Assembly (NCBI GenBank): GCA_034620365.1
Contig: JAQGEQ010000351.1
Span: 1-64,000 of the forward strand
Source: Pegea sp. RAD2-039
Lineage: Eukaryota; Chordata; Thaliacea; Salpida; Salpidae
Length of the DNA: 64,000 nt
Direction of reading: 5' to 3'
Positions 1-12,150 of the stretch are shown one piece after another (within the stretch, counting starts at the first letter, position 1; the number at the start of each line of letters is the position of its first letter). The notes beneath the pieces are model-generated. The model was not told where the DNA came from, did no database searches, and saw nothing but the letters and a program-made list of their open reading frames with translations. A program made the position numbers and the translations under genes.

Positions 1-1600
1 ACGTTTTTTAACTTTGTCAAACTTTTTAAAACTTTGTACAGCTGATGGGAACTATTTCCAACTTTTTCAAACATGAAACATGAACGTTTTTAAACGTGTT
101 TTAACGTGTTTTAACGTTTTTTAACATTTTTCAACTTTTTTAAACTTAAATGTTTTTAAACGTTTTCCAACGTATTTTAACTTTGTCAAACTTTTTCAAA
201 CTTTGTACAGCTGGTGGGAACTATTTCCAACATTTTCAAACATGAACGTTTTTAAACGTTTCCCAACGTTTTTTAACTTTTTCAAACTTTTTTAAACTTA
301 AACGTTTCATAACGTTGTGAAACTTTTTCAAACTTTGTACACCTGGTGGGAACATTTTAAAACATTTTCTAATTTTTCAAACTTAAACGTTTTTAAACGT
401 GTTTTAACGTTTTTAAACATTTTTCAACTTTTTCAAACTTAAATGTTTTTAAACGTTTTCCAACGTTTTTTAACTTTGTCAAACTTTTTTAAACTTTGTA
501 CAGCTGATGGGAACTATTTCCAACTTTTTCAAACATGAACGTTTTTAAACGTGTTTTAACGTGTTTTAACGTGTTTTAACGTTTTTTAACATTTTTCAAC
601 TTTTTTAAACTTAAATGTTTTTAAACGTTTTCCAACGTTTTTTAACTTTGTCAAACTTTTTCAAACTTTGTACAGCTGGTGGGAACTATTTCCAACTTTT
701 TCAAACATGAACGTTTTTAAACGTTTCCCAACGTTTTTTAACTTTTTCAAACTTTTTTAAACTTAAACGTTTCATAACGTTTTTTAACGTTGTGAAACTT
801 TTTCAAACTTTGTACACCTGGTGGGAACATTTTAAAACATTTTCTAATTTTTCAAACTTAAACGTTTTTAAACGTGTTTTAACGTTTTTAAACATTTTTC
901 AACTTTTTCAAACTTAAATGTTTTTAAACGTTTTCCAACGTTTTTTAACTTTGTCAAACTTTTTTAAACTTTGTACAGCTGATGGGAACTATTTCCAACT
1001 TTTTCAAACATGAACGTTTTTAAACGTGTTTTAACGTGTTTTAACGTGTTTTAACGTTTTTTAACATTTTTCAACTTTTTTAAACTTAAATGTTTTTAAA
1101 CGTTTTCCAACGTTTTTTAACTTTGTCAAACTTTTTCAAACTTTGTACACCTGGTGGGAACATTTTAAAACATTTTCTAATTTTTCAAACTTAAACGTTT
1201 TTAAACGTGTTTTAACGTTTTTAAACATTTTTCAACTTTTTCAAACTTAAATGTTTTTAAACATTTTTCAACGTTTTTTAACTTTGTCAAACTTTTTAAA
1301 CTTGGTACACCTGAAGGGAACGTTTTCATACTTTTTCAAACTTAAACTTTTTTAAACGTTTTCCAACGTTTTCTCCTTTGTCAAACTTTTTCAAACTTGG
1401 TACACCTCGTGGAAACTTTTTAAAACATTTTTTAACTTTTTCACACTTAAACTTTTTTAAACGGGTTTCAACGTTTTTCTAAATTTTTCAAACTTTTTCA
1501 AACTTTTTCAAACTTTGTACACCTGGTGGGAACTTTTTTAAAATTTTTCAAAGTTTTGTACACCTGGTGGAAACTTTTTCTAACTTTTTCTATTTTGTTT
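1..1600. repeat. Higher-order AT-rich satellite/minisatellite array
   Basis: The stretch is made of variants of ACGTTTTTAAACGT, AACTTTTTCAAACTT and a marker block GTACAGCTGRTGGGAAC or GTACACCTGGTGGGAAC. Marker blocks begin near 36, 205, 337, 498, 670, 812, 973, 1145, 1305, 1400, 1517 and 1558, giving subunits of about 130-170 bp. The block order repeats as a higher-order unit of about 462-475 bp (36 to 498 to 973), and subunits get shorter and more diverged to the right. The array starts before position 1, so its full length is unknown. No coding potential is seen. Confidence 0.9.
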
Positions 1601-1965
1601 AAAGTAATTGTTTACTGCTTTTAGTGCTATTGAAATACCATGCTTTACATCTTTTGCTTTCAATATTTCTAACTTAATACATATTATTTGTGATGTTGTA
1701 TTAATGTGCGTTAGCGGAATATGTTTTCTTCAGACATCCTCCTTAGAGTTTATTTATTCATTTCAATAAATGCAATGTAATTATGCACTTCTATATTGTA
1801 TAGAGACTGATGAAGTGTCAAGTGGTATATCCATCTTTGTCTATATTTTTATTTTTATGATACTATAGTTATTTTGAAAACTTGTGTTAAGAATTAATGG
1901 TTGTTTAATACACCCCTTATAACGTTCGGTGTAAGAAATAAACAAATGAATAAATAAAATCCTAT
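1601..1965 (+). mobile_element. 3' end of a non-LTR retrotransposon (LINE) copy
   Basis: The segment shares a 28-bp identical stretch (starting near 1667, beginning TTTCTAACTTAATACAT) and a nearby GAAATACCA word with the LINE tail in the dynein intron at 54690-54992. Both end in tails of the form AATAAACAAATGAATAAA. The shared words in the same order and the tandem tail suggest the 3' UTR of one LINE family. No coding part is visible here, and the left boundary against the satellite is approximate. Confidence 0.5.
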
Positions 1966-3399
1966 AAAGCTTGTTTTTCCAAAGGAGTTGTATTTATAAA
2001 ATTTTTAAAGGGTTAGTATGGACACAACTTGAGACAAAAAATGCTTTAACAGTTTTTTTTAATTAAATTAATTTCATATATAAAGTTTGTATAGAGTTAC
2101 TTAAAACAATTTTTCTTAGCTTGATCAATAATTTTGTACTTTATTCTTCGTTGCTCTTCTAATGTATATTTCAACTAGTTTAATTCTCCTTATTATTTCT
2201 TTATTATGCCGTATATATAAGCTGCAAAAGCTGTTTTACAATCCAAAAACAAAACATAATTTTTTTAAGTTAAAGAACATAATCAGTTCCGTTTATCTGA
2301 AACAAATGTTTGCTTTAAACTTCCAAAGCTGTGTCTTCCAAGTAGTTCAAGCTCTATTGTTTTTAAGGCTTCATTTATGTGTTACGGAGTAATGGTGATA
2401 TGGACAGGATACAATCATGAAGCAAATCACCATTGCAAACTAACTATGAAGTCATTAGATTTTTAGATATGAACCAATTTCAAATGAGTGAAAACAGTGC
2501 AACAGTTTAAATAAGAAATTATTTCAGCGGAAAATGGAAATCATAGATAACTGTATTAAGCTGAAGCTTATAATTAAAGCAAATTGATGAAGTGAGTGAT
2601 GAAATGAACTTCCAACCAAAACTTTGTTTGCCAAAAACTATTATGTCATTACCAGATCCGATAACTGATGAATCGGCAGAAAGAGCTTCACTAAATGAAG
2701 ATCTGTGAGTTTTTCGGTTGCACTGTCTTCAACCGGATGTTATATCAAGTTGTGGCTTGTGGTTGCTTCCAAATTCCTCTTTGTCACAACTTTAGTTTTA
2801 GCAAAATCTTAGCCTTGCTTTTTTCCCTTTTTTGCAGCTCGTAAGGCAGCATCCTTTTTCAATTTTCATCTTTTACTGAATCGACAATTCTAAATTATTT
2901 TTCATCATGATTAGAACGTCTGGATTTGTTTTATAATTTCTGATTAGAGTCAGCAAAGGTTTTTCTCTCGTTCTGCAGACTGAAAGCATTAGGTTTTTAC
3001 CTACTTTCTTCAAAAGCTAGATTCTAGGCTACAATGCTATCTTTATTGCAACCAGTAAATATGGATCTTTCTCTTGATCTCATATCTGATGCAGTAGAAA
3101 TTATGCTTTTTTGTTTAGGCCTTAAAGCGGTGGCTCTTCTTCTGCTCTTCTTTTTAGTCTCTACTCCGCAATAATAAGCAATCTAGGTTCAATAAGCTAA
3201 GAAGAACATACATGCTCAGAAGTTTAGGTAGTCATTGCAGCATCTGTATCTTTTCTTTTTATACCCGACTACTTTCCAGAAAACCCCTTTTGAAGATTAA
3301 ATAAGGCTCAAACACTACTTTCTTAGGAACCTTACAAAAGATCCAAGTTCTGTGCAAAAATTCTTTATGAAAAGCAGCTTTTTAACGTTATACTGTTCT
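1966..3399. other. No gene recognised
   Basis: AT-rich sequence. Short open frames exist (for example 2162-2392 on the plus strand) but show no recognisable motif or splice context. It may contain further decayed LINE sequence next to the element at 3400-5375. Confidence 0.4.
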
Positions 3400-5375
3400 T
3401 AAACTAATGTAGCTTAGCTTTGCTAAATTTCGTATAGGTGGTTAACATTCAATACTAGCCTTTATTGAAGATAGCAGATGGAGGTTATCTCTGATAAATT
3501 CAATTATCTTCCACACATTGCACAACTGAGCTATATTCACCTTTAATTGACCTCGAGCTTTGTGAATCATTAAGTTCTGATCTAGTAAGTTTCTGATCTA
3601 CTTTAGAAGATCTTCGAGAATCTTGTGTTAATACATGCATACTACTGCTACTAATCTTCTGATGAAGTCTTCGATGAAAATTAAAAAGAGAAGGGGACCC
3701 AGAACAGAACCCTGAGGAACACCACTAGTGACTTGACTAGAAGTAGATAAAGATCTTTCTACACGAGTTTGTTGGGTTCTACCTGATAGGTAATCTTCAA
3801 TCCACTGTAAGATAAAGCTGTTGATTTTTAAGTTTTCCAATACAGTAATGAGCTTAGTGTGTGGGACAGAATCAAACACTTTAGCAAAATCGAGGTATAT
3901 GATGTCACAGGGAGTATTACTTTCGTAAAGGGCTGTAAGCTCAATAAGAAAAGTGAGATGTTGAGTCAGGGAAGACCTCCGTTTCACAAAGCCATGCTGG
4001 ACATCAGATATTAGATGGTGCTCCATCAAATGACTGGTCATATGATTATGAATGATATGCTCTTGAGTTCTGCAGATAACTGAAGTCAGCAAAACTGGTC
4101 TGTAGTTAAGTGTGGTGTTCCTGGGACCCTTTTTATGAATTGGAGTAATAATAGCTTTCTTCAAAATTTGTGGAACTCTTCCTCGCCTTAGAGTCATGTT
4201 AAAGAAAAGCGATAAAGGTAGTGACAAGGAGGAATTAGTTTTTCTTAAAAACAAAGCTGGGATCTGATCTGGGGTATTGGAAACTGATGATTTCAGAGAA
4301 GAAATAGCCTTAGATACCATATTAACCGTTATGTCAAGATCTACCATCTCAGAAACATTTGTAAGAATGTTGGAGCAGGAGAGAGAAGGAGTATTACCAT
4401 CATCGGTTATAAAAACGCTATTAAATTGATTGTTTAGCAACTCAGCTTTATTTTCTGGTTCCATCACAATTTGGTCGCTGTTATCAAGTTGGGGAGGTAT
4501 TTGAGATCTCGCCTTAAGCTTGCGATTTATGAAACCAAAAAACGTTTTCTTGCAAGATGAAGATAAAACTACCCTTTCTCTTCTTAAATATAAATTAGAA
4601 ATAGATTTCTTGTAAACTATACAAAGATCTTTGTACAGAGATTTGATGGAAGGGTCTGTTTTAGTTTGTTTGTATAAGAGGGTTTTTAAATGTTGTAAAT
4701 TCTTTAAATTTTTGGGCAAATGTGGTTTTTTGTTGGCTCTATAAATAGGTATGAATTTTTCGATTGACTCTTTTACGATGTTAGTAAACCTTGAGGAAAT
4801 AGTATCGATGTCTTCGGAAGAGTTGAAAACAGAAATCCAGTCAGCATCTGATAGAAACTTGTTAATGCCATTATAATTTCCACAGTAAAAATTCCTTTTG
4901 GTTGAAGTTTTAACGTTCATAAGAAAAGTTTGGTGGAGCTTGAATTCAATCATATTGTGATCGCATGTCAAAGCAAGAGGTCCTTTTTGATCAACATAGA
5001 TAATGTTTTCGGGTTTTGATGTGATAAGAAGATCCAAAGTATTACCACTAACTTGGGTCGGAAAAGTAACCTTTTGAGATAGATTATTGGTATTGAGCTA
5101 CAAAGGCATGACTTAGAAAGGGTGAATTAGTTTTATCGCTATCCGAGTTAAACGATTTTCCAATAAATGCCAAACTCGGGTTATTCCAATCAATATTACT
5201 AAAATTAAAATCCCCCAAAATATATAACTCAGGACACACAAAACTTTTCAGAACCTTCAATAAGGCCTTAACAGTAACCTCATCATTAGTTTTAGAGGGT
5301 GGTAGATAGGTACATATAAAACGGGAAAATTTGGACTTTGAGTAATGAAAATCGAAAGCGATATTATAAACATGT
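3400..5375 (-). mobile_element. Decayed LINE with endonuclease and reverse-transcriptase remnants
   Basis: On the minus strand an open frame at 5037-3628 (469 codons) carries reverse-transcriptase hallmarks of CR1/L2/Jockey-like LINEs: a YRPV-type block, FAKVFDSVPH, and the SGVPQGSVLGPLLFLIFI block. Upstream at about 5375-5040, separated by an in-frame stop/frameshift near 5095, lie apurinic-type endonuclease remnants: GDFNFSNIDW, then NTLDLLI and a CDHNMI block in place of SDHxxI. The frame breaks just before the expected FADD catalytic box. Weakly LINE-like sequence continues to about 3400. The copy is 5'-truncated inside the endonuclease domain and looks inactive. Confidence 0.85.
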
Positions 5376-6152
5376 CATTCGCTTTTGACTTTTTTTACAA
5401 TTTAATATCAAAATTTATATTTTCTCGACAAGAATGTTGATGGTATAATGTCTTAGTAGAAGTTTTCATAAAAATAACTCGAAAGGACTGAATTTCAAGT
5501 CTTATAAAATTTTATCAAAAATTTAAGTTGATCGTTTTTCGTGAAAAAACTTTAAATTGTGCAATTATTTTCAATTAGTAAAATTACTATTTTATATAAT
5601 AATTTTTACTTTTAAAGTTAATTTGTAAGCTAATTTTCATATTAAAATGGATTTTAAAACTGATTTAGTGTGAAATAATCTTAGTAACTCTGGGATTGGC
5701 TCTGATATTCAAAAACTTTTTGTTTAAGTTGTCAAATTGATTGAAAAGGATCTTTCCAGCACAAGGCAGAACTAAATCTTTCTTTTAGTGTAGCGAAAAG
5801 TTAGATTTATTTTGACTAAAAAATTGGTATTCTAAATTTTTGAGCCTAAGTCTGTAAAATATACTTTAAACGTTTCATATTGAAAACAAGTACTTACAAT
5901 TAAATAAGTCAAAAATACAGTTACTCAAATTATTTTGAATTTGTTTTTATTATTAGATAAAATGGTAGTTTTTCGACTTTTTTAGCTTTTCTTCTTTTAG
6001 TAGAAGTATTGATTATAAAAATAAGAATTTTTTTAGAAAAGTTTTTAAGATATTAAAACAACCAGTTTAATATTTCATACTTGAGGTTCTTATTATAAAT
6101 TTACTGTGAACATTATAAGAAGCCTCAATTAAAAATACTTTCAATCATTGAC
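5376..6152. other. No gene recognised
   Basis: AT-rich sequence between the LINE and the SINE-like element. I see no supported exon, RNA gene or repeat. Confidence 0.4.
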
Positions 6153-6575
6153 CATCTGTTTGGTGAAGTAGTTACATAACCTGTCTACCAAGCAAGGGTT
6201 TGCGGGTTTGATCCCATAAGGACACATATTAGTGACAAGCAAAAGACCATATGAAACCACGATAAAAGTGACCTGTGAGTCTGGCAAATTGAAAACAATT
6301 CTAGGAAATGCAACAGTCCGAGTTCAAAGCCGGAATTAGAGCCCCGTAGGCAGCTCACCACTGTACTCAGTGTCGTTCTGGCAGTTCCTACGACGCCAGA
6401 TGGACGAAGCTGCATCAGTCTGTCTGTTTAGCTACATAACCTGGCGTTAAAAGTGGAATCCTGTTTCATGGGCCACAACTGTATATGCAAATATCTTGCA
6501 TCGGCACTTATGTGCATGACGGTTTGCGGCCGAGGCGAGCCACTTTCTAATCACTAAGCCTTAGACAAGAAGATC
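6153..6575 (+). mobile_element. Candidate tRNA-derived SINE
   Basis: The left end has a tRNA-like head on the plus strand: an A-box-like TGGTGAAGTAG at 6161-6171 and a B-box-like GGTTTGATCCC at 6205-6215, spaced as in a tRNA gene. The following roughly 350 bp is clearly more GC-rich than its surroundings. Its right end, read on the minus strand, has a second A-box-like sequence (AGGCTTAGTGATTAG near 6566) without a matching B box. A word similar to TTACATAACCTG occurs twice, near 6172 and 6434. No target-site duplication was identified; boundaries are approximate. Confidence 0.45.
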
Positions 6576-8140
6576 TTAGCTTGCTGTGTTTGTATTTTAC
6601 TTTAGTTTTTTGGTAAAGTCTATTCTTAACAATAAAATTTTGAAAATTGTTATCAACTTTTTATAAAAATCATTAAAAGCTGCTGATATATAAATCGTAT
6701 TTAATTGATGTTTTAAAACTTTGTTCAGATGCATTTTATCATTGTTATATATATATAAATCTTTTTACGCTATATAGCTACAGAGCTTGAAAATATAAGT
6801 TTTCTTCAAATGTATCTGAGTCACTTCTTTTCAAGTTTCATTTTGAAGTTATTTTGTTATAAACAATGATAATGAACCTACTTCGGCTAAGAAAGCTGGT
6901 TGTGCTCAAGAGGTGTCGCTAAAAATGTTATTATCATTATTAGATATCGGTTTTTCTCAGAAATATGATCTGATTGATAGTCACCATCCAAGTAACCTAA
7001 TAGTAGGATTGTACAAATACAGCGATTAAAGGTGAATAAGATTTTCATCAACAGTTAGCAAAAACAAAGAAATAGAAAAAATAGGAAATATTTCAAGGCA
7101 GGAAAGATTTAGTTAAGGTGCAATGAATAGTTTTTATTATCATTAAGTACTATTTATAGTCATATGAATAATCAAAAATTACCTATCAAATAATTAGGCT
7201 TTCATTCAATAAAACTATTGAAAATATTTTGTTACTTATTTTGCTATTTTACTTTTTCAGTATTCATTGAACTTTTACTACATTTATTTTTTCGTTGGCT
7301 TTTGCATGAATTAATTGTAAAGGTTTACTGTCTGTCTTATAACTTTATAATTATTATTTTTATATTTCGAAGATGTAATGTTTCCTTAAGTTTATCTATA
7401 TCAAAGACTTTAAAACTGTTGAAGCTAAAGGACAATAATAAGTTTACTTTATTGTTTCTTTCTATATTTCATAAATAAGCAATTTTTAAAAATATATGGT
7501 GACTCTTTGAGGTTTTAATACTATCTATAGTTAAGCTTTGTTGGGAAGAATTTATTTTTTACCTACTCAATGAATTATGACAAGAGCTTTTTCTGCTACC
7601 CATGCCACAAGCTACATGCTAACCACAGTTTAAACACCCTTAAATATTCTTAATGAATTAAACAAACTTATTCTGAATTATTGATCTTCGTTCTTTGAAC
7701 TTGTTATCAAACCATTTCGACCTTTCAGACCAATAATAATAATATTAAAAAGTGAGACTCGTTTTTATATAAACATTTATTTTGAATTAATTCAAATTCA
7801 ATTCGTTGTCTTTAACTGCTAAGGATACATGATATTTTGAAGAGGGAAGCAAAAGCAGTATTGCAGTGTTAAACAATTGGACAACATTTTGTTCATATAC
7901 ACGATCATTAAACAATCATCAAAATATCTAGCAGTTGTTGAAAACAGAATTTAGTTGTTAACACATTTACTTACTACAGTAAGTATTTTGATAAAATTTT
8001 AGAAACAAGCAACTGAACAGCTAGTAAAACAAAATTGATAAACAAAATAGTTTTTAAAATTATTTTGACAAAAACCCACGAGATTTATGGTAACCATTTG
8101 AAACAACCGAAAAACTACTTTGATGTAAACAAATTTTAAC
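6576..8140. other. No gene recognised; 3' flank of DHTKD1
   Basis: AT-rich sequence. The right end should hold the 3' UTR of the minus-strand DHTKD1 gene. An open frame at 7218-7478 (+) is a hydrophobic low-complexity translation of T-rich DNA and is not supported as a gene. Confidence 0.4.
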
Positions 8141-11100
8141 TTATTGAAATGTGTCTCTTAAAATAGATTTCTTTTCTGCTTGATGAATAGAACCAATACC
8201 AGAAGCTACAGCAGCATGTGTTGGTCTTCCAGCATATTGCAACTAAAAGTTACAACAAAATTAAACAATCAAGAAATTGTTTAAATCTAACCTTGATTCC
8301 GAGTAGATTTTCCATTCTAGGAGCCACGAAACTCCACGCTCCAGCATTTCGAGGCTCTTCCTGGCTCCATATTAAGGTGGAAATGTTTGGAAATTGTTTG
8401 AGTTCGTTTGCAAGATGTTCAACAGGAAAAGGACAAAGTTCTTCAACTCGAATAATTGAACAATTTTCTAAATCCAGTCTCTTCTCTTCTCTAATTAATC
8501 GTTCTCTTTCCTCCAAGAGAGTAAAATAATGTTTTCCAGAAGTCAAAACCATCTTATCCACACTAAGCATTTTGTTTTAATTACTAATAATAAAGTTTTC
8601 AGTAAAAAGTTCTTATCAATGAGAGTTAAAAATGTTTGAAGTTTTGTAGCTTAGTTTTCATTGGAATTCACGTTTGAATGAAAAAAAAATCTTGTTTTCA
8701 ACCCTTTGATAGAAAGTTTGCGGAAACACCAGACATGTTTGTTGAATTTGATGTAAACAATAAAAAGTTGCTAAATTGTAGCTTTTCTATCTCTAATCAT
8801 AAACTTGTATCAGCTGTTATTAAAAAAAAATAACTGACGCGAGTGGGTTGGAGGTTTTCCATCCAATGACAGGCTGAAATGATGTCCCCGGTTGAAAGAG
8901 ATCCAGTTGAGATGCAGCATTCTACAAAATGTTCATTTTAATTTGAATCACTTTAATAAAGAGATAAAGATTAACTTGAGAGCGAAGAAGTGTCTTGGGA
9001 GTAGCAATGATGAGAGGTTTTCTGAAGTTTCTAATCATCTGACGACGGAGTAGATGAAAGTATTGAGCTGATGTAGTCGGACTACAGATGCTGACGTTTA
9101 CCGCATCACTATCGCTTTCTGAAGATTAAAGTAAATCAGATAAATTTGTGGAGATGACATGACACAAACCTATTTCAGAGCTGTTACTACACTGTAAAAA
9201 GCGTTCAATTCGACAAGATGAGTGTTCAGATCCACTTCCATCGAATCCATGAGGAAGTAAAATCACCAAACCACTTTGATACATCCATTTTGCTTAAAAA
9301 ATTTACTTTTTTATAATTTGAAAAAATTCAATCTTTAGTACCTTCACCAGACATAACAAAAGCATCTAATAAAATCTGAGCTCCGTTGAAGAAGTCCCCA
9401 AACTGCGCCTCCCATATGCACAGTCTCCTAGGACTTTCAATACTCATCCCATATTCGAAACCAAGAACAGATTCCTCTGATAAAGGAGAGCTAACAATCT
9501 ACAAAATGAGATTTGATCTTTTGTGCTTGAGCGGATTAGAGACTTACTTCAAGTAAACCTTGTTTATCATGAAGATTATTTAATGGAATAAATTTCTTTT
9601 CAGAGTTTTGACAAGTTAGAGCAGCATGTCTGTGACTGAAAGTTCCTCTCTGAGCATCTTGACCACAAAATCGGATGTTGAAGTCTTGTAGCAGAAGTGA
9701 ACCTAGCGCCATGGCCTCAGCAGTTGACCAATCAAGAGTTTTTCCATTTTCCACTTTTTCTCTCCTCCCTTTCACGTGCATCTTAGCAAGAGTCGGATGG
9801 ACATGCTGAAGGAGGTTTCAGGTCACAAGTTGTCGGTTTAGAAAATCAAATTACAAAATGATTAGGAGTTTCTACAGATTTGGAAGCGATGAATCGAAGA
9901 AGTTGAAGATTGCATCCAGTGTCCCATGTAGTCACATGATCACCACTAGCAACTTTCATCTCACTCCAAGAGGACTTGGGACTCAAGAAAAAGTCTCTTG
10001 TTTCATATTTGGAAGATCTCTTTAAACATCCTTCCAATCTCTCCATCTCTTCATCATTCCAACTAGCAACTTCTATTTCATTCACAAGACCTTCAGACTA
10101 AAGAAGAAATTGTACTACATCAAAACCAAATGACAATAAAACTCACAATCAGTTGATCACAATAAGATCTCGAGAGTGGATCTTTTTTACTGATGACGTC
10201 ATACATAGAAGGTTGTGTGAATGAAGGGTCATCAAGTTCATTATGTCCCCATTTCCGATAACACAGCATATCGATTGAAATATCTCTATGTAAGTAATTG
10301 TTAGTCACATGACTTGAAACTTGCAGTTTGTTACTTTTGAAACTTTATTCGATATTCTGCTGATATATGAGCTGCTTGAATCAAAGCTGGAATCGACTCC
10401 CCGTTGACGCGAATTACCGGAGAGTTGATCATCTTACCTGGAATATCAGTATCAATCTAAGATTCACAGCAAATAAACTTCAGTTATCAGCATTACTTTA
10501 ACTAAACAACTAAAATAAATATTTTATTGAAATTTCAAGGATTCAAATTTATCGAGTCATATGATCACTGACATGGATCACTAGCATGTGAACAACTTCG
10601 CCCAATTTCCGGAGGGGTTGTAAAACCAATTTGATTGTTGACAATAATATGGATAGAGCCTCCGACATCAAAGTTAGGTAACTGTGACATGTTTAAACAT
10701 TCCATAACAATACCTAAAAATAGAAATCATTTTTTGTTACTATATCTACTTCTTTGTAATTAAGATTTTAATGCTTTGTACCTTGACCAGTAAAAGCTGC
10801 ATCTCCATGAATCAGAATATTTGTAACTTTGTCTGATATAAGTCCTTTTGAATAACGTTCACTATCTAACGTTTGTTGTCGTGCTCGGCATTTCCCCATT
10901 GCAACCGGATTAACAGCCTTTAAACAAACAAAAATAAATATATATATAAATCTTATTTAAAATATTCAACTCTAAATGATCTAACTAACTTCTAAGTGAG
11001 AAGAATTTGGTAGAAGGTTGACTTTGATGCTGCCATCATCATATTGACAAGTGGTTGAGGTGTTTAAATGAGATAAGACATCACCACTTGCTGTATAAAG

Positions 11101-12150
11101 TACATCAGAAGGAAATTCACTGTTCCCTTTGATTTTATTCAGCATTAACTGGAATAGAACATTTTTAATAAAAAATTTTTATTATCAAAATTAAACTTCT
11201 TATGAATGAAAAACTTTATAAATTATTTACCTCCATCGGAAAACTAAGTTCTCCTTGTAGAAGGTTATTTCTACCTCTATGAGGCATACCAATAATGCAT
11301 TCTTGGACATTTTTGGATGCAAATGCTTGAAGTAGATGATGTACTAACACCAACATCCCTTCAGCCCCTTCTCCAGAATATCTTTTCAAAGATGGGAATT
11401 TTTTTGCCAGAAAATCATCTAAACACTAAAAACTGAGTCTAATAAATTCAATTTTCAACTTCATCAAAAATGTTACCAATAAAAATACTAATCTTCTTCA
11501 AAATCAAAAACAATTTGATAAACTACCTGTGATTCAACAAGTATTTTTCCTATCTCAACTTTTCTTTTATCATCTAAACTATTATTTCTTTTTTCTATAC
11601 TTTGGAACCATTCAACTTCCTCATTACATTCAACTGCAGAAAAGTCGACCTTCAATCCATTGCAGGAGGAATATTGAAGACTTTTAACTAAATCAGTCAC
11701 TGTAAGTTCTCTCCCTAAAAATCAATAAAAGCTTTAACAATCTTGGTAATTCCTTTTAAATAATAATCATAAACTAACAAAACTTTAAGTTCAAATAACT
11801 AATGAAAATTTAAACTATTGCTTTATGATAAATACTTGATAACAATATCAGTCAAAATACAAAAGAATTAGTTAGCTTCAAGATTTGCAAAAACTTAACA
11901 CACCCTTATATGTAACTATTTCTTCTTTATCTAAGCCATATCTTTCAAGTTCAGTTTCATTAACTACATGACTTGTTAAAGGATTTAATAACGAAGTCTT
12001 TAAGCTTTCATTTTGATAAGCAACAATAAGTTTGTTTACTTTTGAAGCTTGGCTACTACTTCTTCGTATTTCTTGAAAACTCAGAGAGACATTTGAAGCT
12101 TTAGAAATTGCTGATAAAGTAGATTTGGGTATTTTCGAAATATAGGCCAT
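8141..12150 (-). CDS. DHTKD1: 2-oxoadipate dehydrogenase E1 (DHTKD1), complete, 16 exons
   Basis: This is a thiamine-diphosphate E1 enzyme that decarboxylates 2-oxoadipate in mitochondrial lysine/tryptophan breakdown. Exons (5' to 3'): 12150-11904, 11714-11527, 11425-11231, 11148-10990, 10917-10782, 10713-10573, 10437-10335, 10285-10147, 10097-9855, 9805-9548, 9498-9342, 9292-9170, 9118-8976, 8921-8839, 8562-8292, 8242-8141. They sum to 896 codons with consistent phases, giving 895 aa against about 919 in human. Visible landmarks are GMPHRGR, SHLEAVNPVA, the ThDP motif from [10 protein letters not shown] to [41 protein letters not shown] and [25 protein letters not shown] and SGKHYFTLL favour DHTKD1 over OGDH. 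The Ser/Lys-rich start fits a mitochondrial presequence. Two donors are GTCAGT. No break was found. Confidence 0.95.

Noticed and set aside
1..1600. Satellite array as a CRISPR-like repeat
   Set aside because: The window is animal nuclear DNA, the units are continuous variants of each other and there are no unique spacers.
8141..12150. Calling this gene OGDH (2-oxoglutarate dehydrogenase)
   Set aside because: The length (895 aa), the SGKHYFTLL segment, and the exact wording around [14 protein letters not shown] and [11 protein letters not shown] fit DHTKD1 better than the longer OGDH/OGDHL.
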